Shown: positions 23,144-32,226, counted from the stretch's first letter. The stretch: DNA of 64,000 bases from Terrimicrobium sacchariphilum (GCF_001613545.1 NZ_BDCO01000002.1:248001-312000), one strand, 5' to 3'. Numbers and translations: made by a program. The notes: generated by a model not told the origin, from the sequence alone.

Positions 23144-24472
23144 ATGAAAATAGCAGTGCTCCTTTGGGGGGCGATGCTAGCGAATGCTTCGGCGGCATTT
23201 ACGATCCAGGACATCACGCTTCTTCAATTCAAGCTTCCGAAGAAGACGGCATTTGTGACCTCCAAGGGGACGAGTGATTCCTGCCCGGGGATATTTCTCG
23301 TCATCCGTGCGAGTGACGGCATTCGCAGCATTACCTCTGTCGGCGAGGTGCTCCCGCGTGCGCTCGTGACAAATGAAACCTCAAAGGATGCGTGGAATGG
23401 CGCTCAAGCCTTTCGCTCGGCCCTGCTCGATCGTTCGCTCTCCGGGGACTCGCTGGCGAAGGATCGCGAAACGGTGGGTCATTGGATGAATGATCTTTTT
23501 GCCATCGCGGCGGAGCAGAAGCTCACCACACAATCGCCGCCGGGGAAAGGCCGCCAGCTCCGCGCGACGTTGTGTGGCTTTGACATGGCGCTGCTCGACC
23601 TCGTCGGGCAGATATACGGTGTCTCTATCGCGGCGGTGCTGGGTGGCGCGGTGCGCAAGGAAATCGCGATCTCCGCGACGACATTCAGCGCGGATCTCGA
23701 CGGCGACGAGCTTGAGGGCAAGGTCGACTCGATCGATAGTTCCTATCGCGCAGTGCGCATCAAGATCGGCCTCGACCTGGAGTCGGACCTCAAGAAGCTG
23801 CGCGCGGTCGCCGGGTCCCTCGTGGCAGAAGGGCGCCAGCGCGAGATCTGGGTCGACGTGAATCAGGCGTGGAAGGACGCCCCGCACGCGATCGATTACC
23901 TTTCCAAGGTGCGGGATGAACTCAAGGCTGTCGGATTCACCTCGCGCTTCATCTGTGAGCAGCCGACGGCAGAGAGCGACATCGCTGCCATGGGTGAGGT
24001 CACGCGCCAGACCCGCGAGTGGGCGAAGACCGATCCCTTCCGCATTGTCATCATGGCCGACGAATCCATGTGGGATGTTGACGACGCCAGGAAGATCGTC
24101 GCGCTTGATGCCGCTGATGCGGTGAACATCAAGATCGTCAAGGCAGGTGGCCTCATCAAGTCGATGGAGCTCGGCCAGTACCTCGTCGCCAATGCTCCGA
24201 AGGTCGAGGTGTATGTGGGAGGGCTCATCATGACCGACATCAGCGCCACGGCCAATCTGCAGCTCTGCATGGCGTTGCCGCGCCTGGACTACGCCACGGG
24301 ACCCCTCCCGCGCACACACTCGTACCCTGCCCAGCCTGCCAGCGCGCCGCTCGCCTATACGCACGACCGCACGTTGGAACTGCCCCGCCAGCCGGGTCTC
24401 GGCACCGGCCTCGACCAGCAGGCGATCAAGCCTTTCGTAACCAAAACCTACCCCGCGGAACAGATGCCATGA
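23144..24472 (+). CDS. Exported enolase-superfamily enzyme, dipeptide-epimerase-like
   Basis: 442-residue protein of the mandelate racemase/muconate lactonising subgroup. Catalytic pattern (numbering from the alternative start at 23123): RIKIG with K214, metal ligands D245 (VDVNQ), E279 (CEQP) and D313 (MADES), and the opposite base K337 (NIKIVK). This order matches L-Ala-D/L-Glu epimerases and N-acylamino acid racemases. The N-terminus MKIAVLLWGAMLANASA is a clear signal-peptide pattern, which is unusual for this normally cytoplasmic family. The DxD substrate motif of classic dipeptide epimerases is not intact (TDIS), so the substrate may differ. First gene of a five-gene operon; its stop overlaps the next start (ATGA). 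Confidence 0.82.
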   Translation: MKIAVLLWGAMLANASAAFTIQDITLLQFKLPKKTAFVTSKGTSDSCPGIFLVIRASDGIRSITSVGEVLPRALVTNETSKDAWNGAQAFRSALLDRSLSGDSLAKDRETVGHWMNDLFAIAAEQKLTTQSPPGKGRQLRATLCGFDMALLDLVGQIYGVSIAAVLGGAVRKEIAISATTFSADLDGDELEGKVDSIDSSYRAVRIKIGLDLESDLKKLRAVAGSLVAEGRQREIWVDVNQAWKDAPHAIDYLSKVRDELKAVGFTSRFICEQPTAESDIAAMGEVTRQTREWAKTDPFRIVIMADESMWDVDDARKIVALDAADAVNIKIVKAGGLIKSMELGQYLVANAPKVEVYVGGLIMTDISATANLQLCMALPRLDYATGPLPRTHSYPAQPASAPLAYTHDRTLELPRQPGLGTGLDQQAIKPFVTKTYPAEQMP

Positions 24473-25494
24473 ACCAGAAAATCAAAGTCGCTCAATTCGG
24501 CCTGGGTCCCATCGGACGCAGCTGCCTCAACCTGCTCGCTCAACGCCCCGCATTTGAAATCGTCGGTGGCATCGATATCGATCCGGCACTCGCAGGAAAA
24601 CCGGTCGCGGAAATCTGTAACCTGCCGGAGATCGAAGCTGGAGTTGTGTATCCCTCCTTTGACGCGATGTACGAGGAGGTGCAGCCCGATGTGGTGCTGC
24701 ACACGGCAGGTTCCCGCGCCGCGGTCTCCTTTGCCCAGTGCCGCCCCATCCTGGAGAAGGGGCTCACGGTTGTGTCATCTTGTGAGGAACTGCTCTATCC
24801 CGCCTATCGCGCTCCCGAGGAGACGAAGGAATATGACGAGCTTTGCCGCAGCACCGGCGCGCGCATCCTCGGCACGGGGGTGAATCCCGGCTTTGTCCTC
24901 GATGTCCTGCCCGTCTGCCTCACCGGTGTGTGCCGCACGGTGACGGGCGTGTACGGCGAGCGCGTGGTGAATGCCTCATACCGTCGCCAGCCGCTGCAGA
25001 AAAAAATCGGCAGCGGCTTGCAACCGGATGAGTTCCGCGCGCTCTGGAATGAAGGCCGCGCGGGCCATGCCGGGTTCAAGGAATCGCTTCTCCTCATCGC
25101 TCACGCGCTCGGCTGGAAGATGGAGAATCTCACCGAGACGCTCGAGCCGATGATCGCCGATCACGACATCAAGACGGCGCACTTTGAAGTCGCCACGGGA
25201 CTCACCTGCGGCCTTCACCAGATCGTGAAGGCGGAGACTGCCGAAGGCTATGCCATCCATCTCGACCTGAAGATGTATCTCGACGCACTCGACCCCCACG
25301 ATGCAGTGCGCCTCGAGAGCGACCCTCCGGTCGAGGCGTACCTGAAGGGTGGCGTCTTCGGGGACTCGGCGACCGTCGCCGCCGTCATCAATGCCGTACC
25401 ACGCGTGCTCGCCGCGAGGCCGGGCGTCCTTCTCATGACGGACATCCCGCTCGCCGCCGGCGCGTCTCACACCTCACCGCTTCTGGCAGCCTAA
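24469..25494 (+). CDS. NAD(P)-binding dehydrogenase, DapB-like (diaminopentanoate dehydrogenase-type)
   Basis: 341-residue cytoplasmic oxidoreductase. The Rossmann motif FGLGPIGRS (residues 10-18) is followed by a DapB-like nucleotide domain and the GTGVNPGFVLD stretch (135-145) that typifies 2,4-diaminopentanoate dehydrogenase-like proteins. Known relatives oxidatively deaminate or reduce amino acid derivatives. It overlaps the epimerase gene by 4 bp, so translation is coupled and both may work on the same amino acid or peptide. The true substrate is not readable. Confidence 0.75.
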   Translation: MNQKIKVAQFGLGPIGRSCLNLLAQRPAFEIVGGIDIDPALAGKPVAEICNLPEIEAGVVYPSFDAMYEEVQPDVVLHTAGSRAAVSFAQCRPILEKGLTVVSSCEELLYPAYRAPEETKEYDELCRSTGARILGTGVNPGFVLDVLPVCLTGVCRTVTGVYGERVVNASYRRQPLQKKIGSGLQPDEFRALWNEGRAGHAGFKESLLLIAHALGWKMENLTETLEPMIADHDIKTAHFEVATGLTCGLHQIVKAETAEGYAIHLDLKMYLDALDPHDAVRLESDPPVEAYLKGGVFGDSATVAAVINAVPRVLAARPGVLLMTDIPLAAGASHTSPLLAA

Positions 25495-25538
25495 CCCGGA
25501 AGCGTTTCTCAACTCCACAACCTCAACTGCTGCCTAAC

Positions 25539-27401
25539 ATGAAGAAAACCATCAAACTCTCGGCCATCCTCGGCCTGATTTCCCTGGGCTGTCTGCCAGA
25601 TATATTCGCTGCCACGAAAACCTGGGACGGGGGAAGTACAACGGGAACCTTCATTATGACGACTGCCTCGAACTGGGTCGACGACGTTCTTCCAGCCTCG
25701 GGAGACGATGTGCTGTTTGACCCTGCCTACGTTGCAAATGGCATCATCGGGAGTTCCGCCAACGGGTATTTATACCTTACCAACGGATCGACCACGATGA
25801 CCACGTACCAAAGCATGGTATTTTATAATACGAATGCTGTAACACTCTCCGCCACAAGCACGTCGCCCGCAAGCGCGAAAGTCTTAACCCTTACAGGAGC
25901 TAATGCGGGGATTACCGCAGCTGGAACCGCAAATCTGACTCTCGGGCGCGGTTATGGCGGAGCACTCTCAATCGCTCTGCCAGGTGCTACGACATTCAAT
26001 GTGGTTAATTCCGGTGTGACATTAACAATTATCGATGACGTTCCGATCACGGGAGCTGGATCAGTCACGAAGACCGGTGACGGCACCTTGCTGATGGGTG
26101 TGAACAACACATTTTCCGGCGGCTTTACGCTCGAGTCCGGAACGGTCAGGACCAATGGATCGGGAACCTCGGCTCTCGCCTACAGTTCGTTTGGAACAGG
26201 CACGCTGACTCTCAAAGGCGGTAATCTTCAGTCGGTGTCGGACACCTCCCGCACGTATTACAATAATACTGTGCTGAATGGCTCGATCTCCTTTGGAGCG
26301 ACGAGCGTTAATGGCTCCGCCTTGCAGACATTCTCAAAGTCGGCTGGAGGAGTCACCACTCTGGCCAGTGATTCGACGCTGAACACGATCGCAAACGTCA
26401 CATGGGAGCAAAACATCGTCGGTGCGAACAGTACGGCTTATCGGCTCACCAAGTCTGGCAGCGGAACTCTCAAGCTGAGCGGGTCCAATAGCTATGTTGG
26501 GGGATTCACTGTTACAGGTGGCGTCCTTGAATTTGGTGGTACGAGCACGATGGGCGGCACCTCGGGCGGCTCGGTGCCAACTTACGTCTCTAATTTCTTC
26601 ACGATGGACGGCGGTACGATTCGTTTCACCTCTACGGTGCAAACGACTTCGCTTACGGCAAATCGCGGATTCATGCTCGGAGCGAACGGCGGTACCATCG
26701 ATGTGAAAGATGGCGTCACCATGCGTGCCGGTGGTCGTTTTCGTGAGTCTGTGGCAGGGGCCTCGCTGACCAAGACCGGAGAGGGGACCTACATCATGGC
26801 CCAGGGTACGAGCAACTACACGGGTACAACCACGGTCTCCGCAGGAAGTCTGCTGATACAGGAAGAAGCCACGCTCTCCAGCTCGAACGTTACGGTTGCC
26901 TCCGGCGCGACTTTTGGAGGACTCGGCTCGATCGGCGGCACGGTGACGGTGAATGGCACGCTCAGCCCGGGCTTTGCCCTGGCCTACAAGGAAGCTGGTG
27001 CGCAGACTGGTGTTTTGACCATCTCCAACAGCCTCACGATGTCGGCTGGTTCGATCCTCGATCTGGGCATCAGCGCTTCGGGCTACGATAGCATCGCGGG
27101 AGTGACCGATCTGTCTCTCGGAGGCGTGATCAAGGTGTCGTTCCTCGATGGCTATGTGCCCTTCGGCGGCAATGTCTACAAGATCATCGACTGGTCCGGC
27201 ACGGTTACGGACAATGGGTTTACCTTTGACTTCTCCGGCGCTCAGCTGGCTCAGGACCAGTACTGGGACACCTCGAGCTTCCTGACCAATGGCACGATCA
27301 CCGCCGTGCCTGAGCCGAGTGCTGTCACTTTGCTCCTGTTCTCGGTGGGCGCAGTCATTGTCCTGCGCCGCGTGCGCTCTGCCAAAGCTCTGAAAGCCTA
27401 A
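25539..27401 (+). CDS. Beta-strand-repeat PEP-CTERM exported protein
   Basis: 620-residue surface protein: a signal peptide (MKKTIKLSAILGLISLGCLP, cleavage near DIFA-AT), many autotransporter-associated beta-strand repeats (NTFSGGFTLESGTVR, NSYVGGFTVTGGVLEFG, SNYTGTTTVSAGSLLI), and a C-terminal PEP-CTERM signal VPEPSAVTLLLF with a membrane helix and RRVRS basic tail. The sorting signal implies processing by an exosortase encoded elsewhere. It lies 44 bp after the dehydrogenase and 12 bp before the transporter gene, so a cell-surface fibre or substrate-binding protein is embedded in an amino acid uptake operon. Confidence 0.88.
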   Translation: MKKTIKLSAILGLISLGCLPDIFAATKTWDGGSTTGTFIMTTASNWVDDVLPASGDDVLFDPAYVANGIIGSSANGYLYLTNGSTTMTTYQSMVFYNTNAVTLSATSTSPASAKVLTLTGANAGITAAGTANLTLGRGYGGALSIALPGATTFNVVNSGVTLTIIDDVPITGAGSVTKTGDGTLLMGVNNTFSGGFTLESGTVRTNGSGTSALAYSSFGTGTLTLKGGNLQSVSDTSRTYYNNTVLNGSISFGATSVNGSALQTFSKSAGGVTTLASDSTLNTIANVTWEQNIVGANSTAYRLTKSGSGTLKLSGSNSYVGGFTVTGGVLEFGGTSTMGGTSGGSVPTYVSNFFTMDGGTIRFTSTVQTTSLTANRGFMLGANGGTIDVKDGVTMRAGGRFRESVAGASLTKTGEGTYIMAQGTSNYTGTTTVSAGSLLIQEEATLSSSNVTVASGATFGGLGSIGGTVTVNGTLSPGFALAYKEAGAQTGVLTISNSLTMSAGSILDLGISASGYDSIAGVTDLSLGGVIKVSFLDGYVPFGGNVYKIIDWSGTVTDNGFTFDFSGAQLAQDQYWDTSSFLTNGTITAVPEPSAVTLLLFSVGAVIVLRRVRSAKALKA

Positions 27402-27413
27402 GTCGTTGTTGTA

Positions 27414-28748
27414 ATGCGTAAACCGTTCTTCCGCGTACCTCTCACGCACCAGATCCTGCTAGGCCTGTTGTTTGGCTGCCTGCTGGGCTGGGCTCTGCCG
27501 GCGGTGGGTGTTCATCTCGAGGTCGTCCGCGATGTGTTCATCCGGCTGATCAAGTGCATGGTCGCGCCCCTCGTCTTTGGCACGATCGTGGTGGGTATCG
27601 CGGGAACGGGTGACATCAAGAAGGTGGGTCGCCTTGGGGTCAAGGCGATCGCCTATTTCGAAATCGCCACCACGGCGGCCCTGGCGATCGGGCTGCTGTC
27701 GGTGAACTTCCTCCAGCCCGGCCATGGCATCATGATCTCGGGCAACACGGGGGATCTCGGCGCCGTGGCCAATACGAAGCCGCTCACCATCACGGAGACG
27801 ATCCTGCATATGTTTCCGACGAGCGTGATCGACTCGATGGCCCGGGGCGACGTGCTCCAGATCGTCACGTTCTCCGTGATTTTCGCGTTGGCGCTCGCGG
27901 CAGCGGGCCCGGTTGGCAAGCCGGTGCTCGAGTTCTGTACGAGCCTGAACAACGTGATGTTCCGCTTTGCGGACCTTGTTATGAAGCTTGCTCCCGCCGG
28001 TGTGGCTGCCTCCATGGCCGTGACGGTGAGCCACCAGGGTATCGGGGTGCTGCTCGGGCTGGGGAAGCTCGTGCTCGCGCTGTACCTCGCCCTGGCCGTT
28101 TTTATCATCTGTGTGCTTGGCACGGTCATCTGGATTGCGAGGGTGCCGCTCCTTCCCTTCATTCGAGCCGTGCGCGAGCCCTTCATGCTCGCCTTTGCCT
28201 CGGCCAGCAGCGAGGTCGCGCTGCCCCGGGCGCTGGAAAACATGACCAGATTTGGCGTTCCCTCAAAGATCGCCGGATTCGTCCTGCCCGTCGGGTATAC
28301 GTTCAATCTCGACGGCTCCACGCTCTACCTCGCGGTGGCCTCGGTCTTCATCGCCCAGGCGGCGGAGACGACCACGGGCATCCACTTTGGCCTCGGCCAG
28401 CAGCTCACGCTCATGATGGTGCTCATGCTCACCTCCAAGGGCGTGGCCGCCGTGCCGCGGGCGTCGATCGTGGTATTGACTGCGGCGCTGCATTCCTTTG
28501 GCCTCCCGCTGGAGGGCGCGGCGATGATCCTCGGCGTCGATGCCATCCTCGACATGGCGCGCACGTCGGTGAACCTGCTCGGCAACTGCCTGGCCACGGT
28601 GGCCGTGGCGCGCTGGGAGGGGGAATTTGATGCCAGCCAGGCGCGGGCGGAATTCGGCCCGCCACACCTTCAGCGTCCGGTCGAACCCGAAACGCCACCG
28701 GAGCCCGAAACAGCCCCCGCGACTCCACCAATTAGTGAACTTACCTAA
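27414..28748 (+). CDS. Dicarboxylate/amino acid:cation symporter (DAACS, glutamate/aspartate type)
   Basis: 444-residue inner-membrane carrier of the GltP/GltT/DctA family, driving uptake of glutamate, aspartate or C4-dicarboxylates with protons or sodium. Eight hydrophobic helices are visible, with the re-entrant loop SASSEVALP (serine-rich HP1), the TM7 motif NLDGSTLYLAV (family NMDGT) and the HP2/TM8 stretch with VPRASIVVLTAAL and DAILDMARTSVNLLGN. The Arg in MARTSVN is typical of acidic amino acid carriers. The C-terminus has a Pro/Glu-rich tail. Fourth gene of the operon; it would take up glutamate released by the GGT enzymes. Confidence 0.93.
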   Translation: MRKPFFRVPLTHQILLGLLFGCLLGWALPAVGVHLEVVRDVFIRLIKCMVAPLVFGTIVVGIAGTGDIKKVGRLGVKAIAYFEIATTAALAIGLLSVNFLQPGHGIMISGNTGDLGAVANTKPLTITETILHMFPTSVIDSMARGDVLQIVTFSVIFALALAAAGPVGKPVLEFCTSLNNVMFRFADLVMKLAPAGVAASMAVTVSHQGIGVLLGLGKLVLALYLALAVFIICVLGTVIWIARVPLLPFIRAVREPFMLAFASASSEVALPRALENMTRFGVPSKIAGFVLPVGYTFNLDGSTLYLAVASVFIAQAAETTTGIHFGLGQQLTLMMVLMLTSKGVAAVPRASIVVLTAALHSFGLPLEGAAMILGVDAILDMARTSVNLLGNCLATVAVARWEGEFDASQARAEFGPPHLQRPVEPETPPEPETAPATPPISELT

Positions 28749-28751
28749 GCC

Positions 28752-29528
28752 ATGAAAATGAACACTCGCCTCCTCACGACCCTGAAGGTCCTCGCCTTTG
28801 CAGCCGTCGCCTCTGCGGCGATGGCGCAGAACACCACGAAGAAAATCGCCCTCTACGACGATCTCGGCAGCGGCGGCGCGGGCATTCCGTCCGTCCAGAT
28901 GATCCTGACCAAGGCGGGGATCAATCTCACCACCCTCAGTGCCGAGCAGATCCGCAACGGCGAGCTGTCAAAATACGATGTCGTTATCTTTACAGGCGGC
29001 AGCGGCAGCAAGCAGGCCGAGTCCTTGCAGACCGCGGGCGTCGACGAGGTGCGCAAGTTTGTGCAGAACGGCGGCGGCTATATCGGCATTTGCGCCGGAG
29101 CCTATCTCGCCTGCGACCGCTTCAGCTGGTCGACCAAGATGCTTAATGCCCGCACCGTGTCGCAGAAGTGGAAGCGCGGCAAGGGCAACGTCGAGATCGA
29201 GCTGACCGATGAGGGCAAAAAGATCCTCGGCGATGTTGATGGCAAGATGCTCGTGAAGTACGCCAACGGCCCGATCATCACCTCGGCGGACAACAAGGAT
29301 ATGCCGGAGTTCATCCCGCTGGCCTACTTCCGCACGGAGATGGCGGAGAATGATACGCCGGTCGGCGTGATGGAAAACTCGCCCGCCATCGTGGCGTCCA
29401 CCTTTGGCAAAGGGAAGCTCATCACCTTCAGCCCACACCCGGAGCAGACCGACGGCCTGCACGACCTTATCACCCATGCCGTGAACTGGGTCGCCACGCC
29501 CAGCTCGGATGTCGCCGGGGTGCAGTAA
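28752..29528 (+). CDS. Exported GATase1-like / biotin-protein-ligase N-terminal-domain-like protein
   Basis: 258-residue exported protein. The signal peptide ends near AMA-QN; the mature part is a class I glutamine amidotransferase-like (BPL_N type) flavodoxin-like domain: VVIFTGGSGS, then the nucleophile elbow GGYIGICAGAYLA with C114, and a late His-containing segment TFSPHPEQTDG. Such proteins are often annotated as BPL_N or ThuA-like; no biotin ligase catalytic domain is attached. It lies 3 bp after the symporter gene and ends the operon before a strong terminator. It could hydrolyse an amide, peptide or gamma-glutamyl bond outside the cytoplasm, but this is inferred. Confidence 0.75.
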   Translation: MKMNTRLLTTLKVLAFAAVASAAMAQNTTKKIALYDDLGSGGAGIPSVQMILTKAGINLTTLSAEQIRNGELSKYDVVIFTGGSGSKQAESLQTAGVDEVRKFVQNGGGYIGICAGAYLACDRFSWSTKMLNARTVSQKWKRGKGNVEIELTDEGKKILGDVDGKMLVKYANGPIITSADNKDMPEFIPLAYFRTEMAENDTPVGVMENSPAIVASTFGKGKLITFSPHPEQTDGLHDLITHAVNWVATPSSDVAGVQ

Positions 29529-29575
29529 CTTTCCCTTCTTACCTTGCAAAAATCTACAGCCCAAATCCGTAGACA

Positions 29576-29669
29576 GGGTGCCCGGGTAGCCCCCCGGGCG
29601 CCCACCCTTTAACCCCCGCACGGGTGCCCGGCCTGCCGTCTCGGGGGAGTGCGGCCCCGGGACCCGTGC
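29576..29669. repeat. Two adjacent GC-rich hairpins with shared GGGTGCCCGG repeats (REP-like)
   Basis: The gap after the transporter operon holds GGGTGCCCGGG (29576) pairing, with a 4-nt bulge, with CCCGGGCGCCCACCC (29593), and then GCACGGGTGCCCGGCC (29618) nearly complementary to GGCCCCGGGACCCGTGC (29653). The motif GGGTGCCCGG thus occurs twice in direct orientation about 45 bp apart. It resembles repetitive extragenic palindromes. Confidence 0.5.
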
Positions 29670-29681
29670 CACTTTAAGAAG

Positions 29682-29713
29682 AAACGCCGCAGTGCCAGAA
29701 CACTGCGGCGTTT
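29682..29713. terminator. Bidirectional intrinsic terminator
   Basis: Perfect 13-bp inverted repeat AAACGCCGCAGTG / CACTGCGGCGTTT with a 6-nt loop, flanked by A residues on the left and T residues on the right, between convergent genes ending at 29528 and 29774. Best terminator in the window. Confidence 0.85.
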
Positions 29714-29773
29714 TTCATTCCCTTCGCCTGCCCACCAGCAAGCGAAAGGAGCGTGATTGACTCGTCCGGATTC

Positions 29774-31711
29774 CTAGGCCCGGCGACGACGGAGGAGGAG
29801 CACGACGCCGGTCGCGCCAGCGAAGAGCGCCAGGGTCGAGGGTTCGGGCACGACAACCACCTGGAGACCGCTCGAGAGGAAGTACGCGCTCTTGCCCGAG
29901 CCGAGATCATAGGCATTTGCCTCGCCGATGTTGGAAACATTGGTGAGGTTCACTGTCGCGAGGCCATCGATGAGGCTGTAGGTCCCGTTGGCAGTCGAAC
30001 TGTCGAGGCCGATGAGGCTGGCGATGCCAAAGCCGCTGCCGAAGGTGACTGCCGCGCCATTGACGGTGAGGGCATCGGTGAGATTGAAGACAAACTTGCC
30101 GCCTGCCGAGATTGACAGGCTGCTCGCGATCGTGCCCGTGCCACCGATGGCCGCGCCTGAGGCGACCGTGACGGTTGCCGTGCTGGCATTGGAGCCATTG
30201 ATGAGCAGCGTGCCTGCGCTCACGGTCGTCGTTCCAGTGTAGGTATTGGCGCCACCGAGGGTGACCGTGCCTGCGCCGACTTTGGTGAAGGTGCGTACAC
30301 CGCCGGTTTCTCCGAAATTGCCGGAGAACGTCGTGCTGCCGGAACCACCGAGGCTCGTGTTGCCAGCCAGGGTGACTGCGCCGCCGTAGCTCGCTGCCGT
30401 GCCGCTGCTATTGATCAAAGCGCCGCTGCTGCTGATGCCGGTGCCGGTGATCGACAGGGCCTCGGCTCCGACGGTCTGGCCATTGAGGTCCAGGACGGCT
30501 CCATTGCTAACCGTCGTGCCGCCCGCAGTACTGCCGAGGGCATTGGCATGACCGATGCGCAGCGTACCTGCATTCACTGTGACTGTCCCGGTGTAGCTGT
30601 TGTTGCCGTTGAGCACGAGCAATCCGCCACCGTCGTTGGAGACGACATTGCCAGAGGTATTATAATAATTGGTCGCGCTAAACTTGCTGACGGAGACTAC
30701 TGACGGGCCATCGGCAATGTTTGAGTTGATGATCTGGGTCGCGCCGCTAATGACCGAGGCGCGAAGGGTGGTGGCCGAGCCTGTCGATACGTTGGTGATC
30801 GCTCCGTTCAAGGTCAGGGTGGTTCCTGTCGAGGAGTTGCCGATGTTCACTCCGCTGGCGATATTGATGTTGCGGTCAGTGGTCTGATTGCCTGTTCCGA
30901 TAAAGTTCAGGAACCCGCCATTGCCAAAAGCCAAGGTTCCGGTGGTCGTCGTCGTGGCGTTACCGAGCGAGCTGTTTCCCTCGCCGACGTTTTTGATCGA
31001 AGTGTAACCGATATAGCCATCGTAACGTTGCCCCGCACCGACAAGATTTGCCACATACGAGTTATTGTCATTCGTCAGGACCATGGCAACTGTGCCAGCA
31101 GTCGTGGTTGGGGAGGTGCCATATTGGGTATAGCGCGCGGTGAACGACGCGCTCGCTCCGCCGCCGGTTACGAGTGAATTCACCACCAGCACGGGCGACG
31201 TGGTCCACTGCGCTGTCACGTTGCTGTTTACCGTACTGAGAATCTGGTGCGCCGCGTTGCTCAGGTTGAGGGTGAGGTCGGAACCGAGCGTGATCTTTGA
31301 GGCGTTGGTCGACGGCATGTAGATATTGCTCGTCAGCCCGAGGGTCGCGCCGCCTGCGTTGCCGTTAAGCGTCAGGATCTCCGCCGTAGTGAGCCCGGTG
31401 CCTGAGGCAGTCGTGTCGCCGAAATACAGGCTCTTCACCGCATAGGTACCCGCTGTGCCGGCCGAGAACGTGAGTCCGGCACCGGTATTGGTGATGGTGG
31501 AAAATTTCAGATCTGTAGCCGAGCTCCAGGTCGGTGTGGCGGTGTAGTTGGCCGAGTCGGTCCAGTCAGTGCCCGAGGTGCCGCCGGTGACGCCTGCGCC
31601 GTTCCAGACATTCTGGGCCTGGGCGGCCAGGGGAGCGATGCTCAACGCCATGGCCATGGCGATCCGCTGCTTCGGAGCGGAGTGGATGAGGGATTGGAGG
31701 AGGTTTTTCAT
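29774..31711 (-). CDS. Beta-strand-repeat PEP-CTERM exported protein
   Basis: 645-residue exported protein: a signal peptide ending near APLAAQA-QN, a WNGAG...DWTDSANY opening typical of these passengers, repeated beta-strand units (NSYTGTVTVNAGTLRIG, NTYTGTTTVSAGTLL), a C-terminal VPEPSTLALFAG PEP-CTERM motif, membrane helix and RRRRA tail. Almost no charged residues and no Cys occur in the repeat part. It is a single gene with its own putative promoter, ending at the bidirectional terminator. Role unknown; surface anchoring or matrix component is inferred from the sorting signal. Confidence 0.88.
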   Translation of the reverse strand: MKNLLQSLIHSAPKQRIAMAMALSIAPLAAQAQNVWNGAGVTGGTSGTDWTDSANYTATPTWSSATDLKFSTITNTGAGLTFSAGTAGTYAVKSLYFGDTTASGTGLTTAEILTLNGNAGGATLGLTSNIYMPSTNASKITLGSDLTLNLSNAAHQILSTVNSNVTAQWTTSPVLVVNSLVTGGGASASFTARYTQYGTSPTTTAGTVAMVLTNDNNSYVANLVGAGQRYDGYIGYTSIKNVGEGNSSLGNATTTTTGTLAFGNGGFLNFIGTGNQTTDRNINIASGVNIGNSSTGTTLTLNGAITNVSTGSATTLRASVISGATQIINSNIADGPSVVSVSKFSATNYYNTSGNVVSNDGGGLLVLNGNNSYTGTVTVNAGTLRIGHANALGSTAGGTTVSNGAVLDLNGQTVGAEALSITGTGISSSGALINSSGTAASYGGAVTLAGNTSLGGSGSTTFSGNFGETGGVRTFTKVGAGTVTLGGANTYTGTTTVSAGTLLINGSNASTATVTVASGAAIGGTGTIASSLSISAGGKFVFNLTDALTVNGAAVTFGSGFGIASLIGLDSSTANGTYSLIDGLATVNLTNVSNIGEANAYDLGSGKSAYFLSSGLQVVVVPEPSTLALFAGATGVVLLLRRRRA

Positions 31712-31800
31712 CGTGTCTGCTTTTTGGTGGGGGGTCTGTGGACCCGTTTTATTTGAGGGGAACAGGCGACTGTCAGGGAGGCGAGGGACTTAAAATTCGC

Positions 31801-31806
31801 ATTATA
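31801..31806 (-). promoter_or_regulatory. Possible -10 box of the PEP-CTERM gene
   Basis: Perfect TATAAT on the minus strand about 90 bp before the start codon at 31711. No convincing -35 element lies at the right distance, so support is weak. Confidence 0.3.
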
Positions 31807-32226
31807 GGACAAATCGACCCAGGGAGTATCTGGAGCTACGCTGTCCACCTTGCAGGGGTTGCATCAACTGACCCATGGCGGGGAATCTGTCGGATGCCGG
31901 GCTTCAACGGAGATTGAGTCTCATCCAGCATCGTGTGTCCGGAGCGTTTGCTGGCGTTTGAAAATAAACGAAAGTGATCCCAACCCACGGGGAGGAAACC
32001 GCTCGGCTGAGGCGGGGATTTAGCCCGGCGTTGTTTTCCGAGAGGGATGTCTGCCAACGCACCGGGTCCATGCGCGAGGTGATGCTGTGCACAAGCCGTG
32101 GGCGACGTTGACGCCTGCCGGATGCTGGTCGGGAAAACACACATCACGGAGCGGAAATTGATTAACGGTCTCCAGGTTCTCCCCCCTAGAGTGACTGATC
32201 GGCCGCTCTGTGGCTGACGCCTAGAG
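31807..32226. other. Intergenic region without recognisable gene
   Basis: Between the divergent PEP-CTERM gene and the MFS transporter gene. Short open frames exist on both strands, but none shows a known domain or a convincing start, and the longest (31836-32285, minus) runs into the transporter coding sequence. It must hold the promoter of the transporter, which I cannot locate. Nothing else is seen. Confidence 0.5.
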
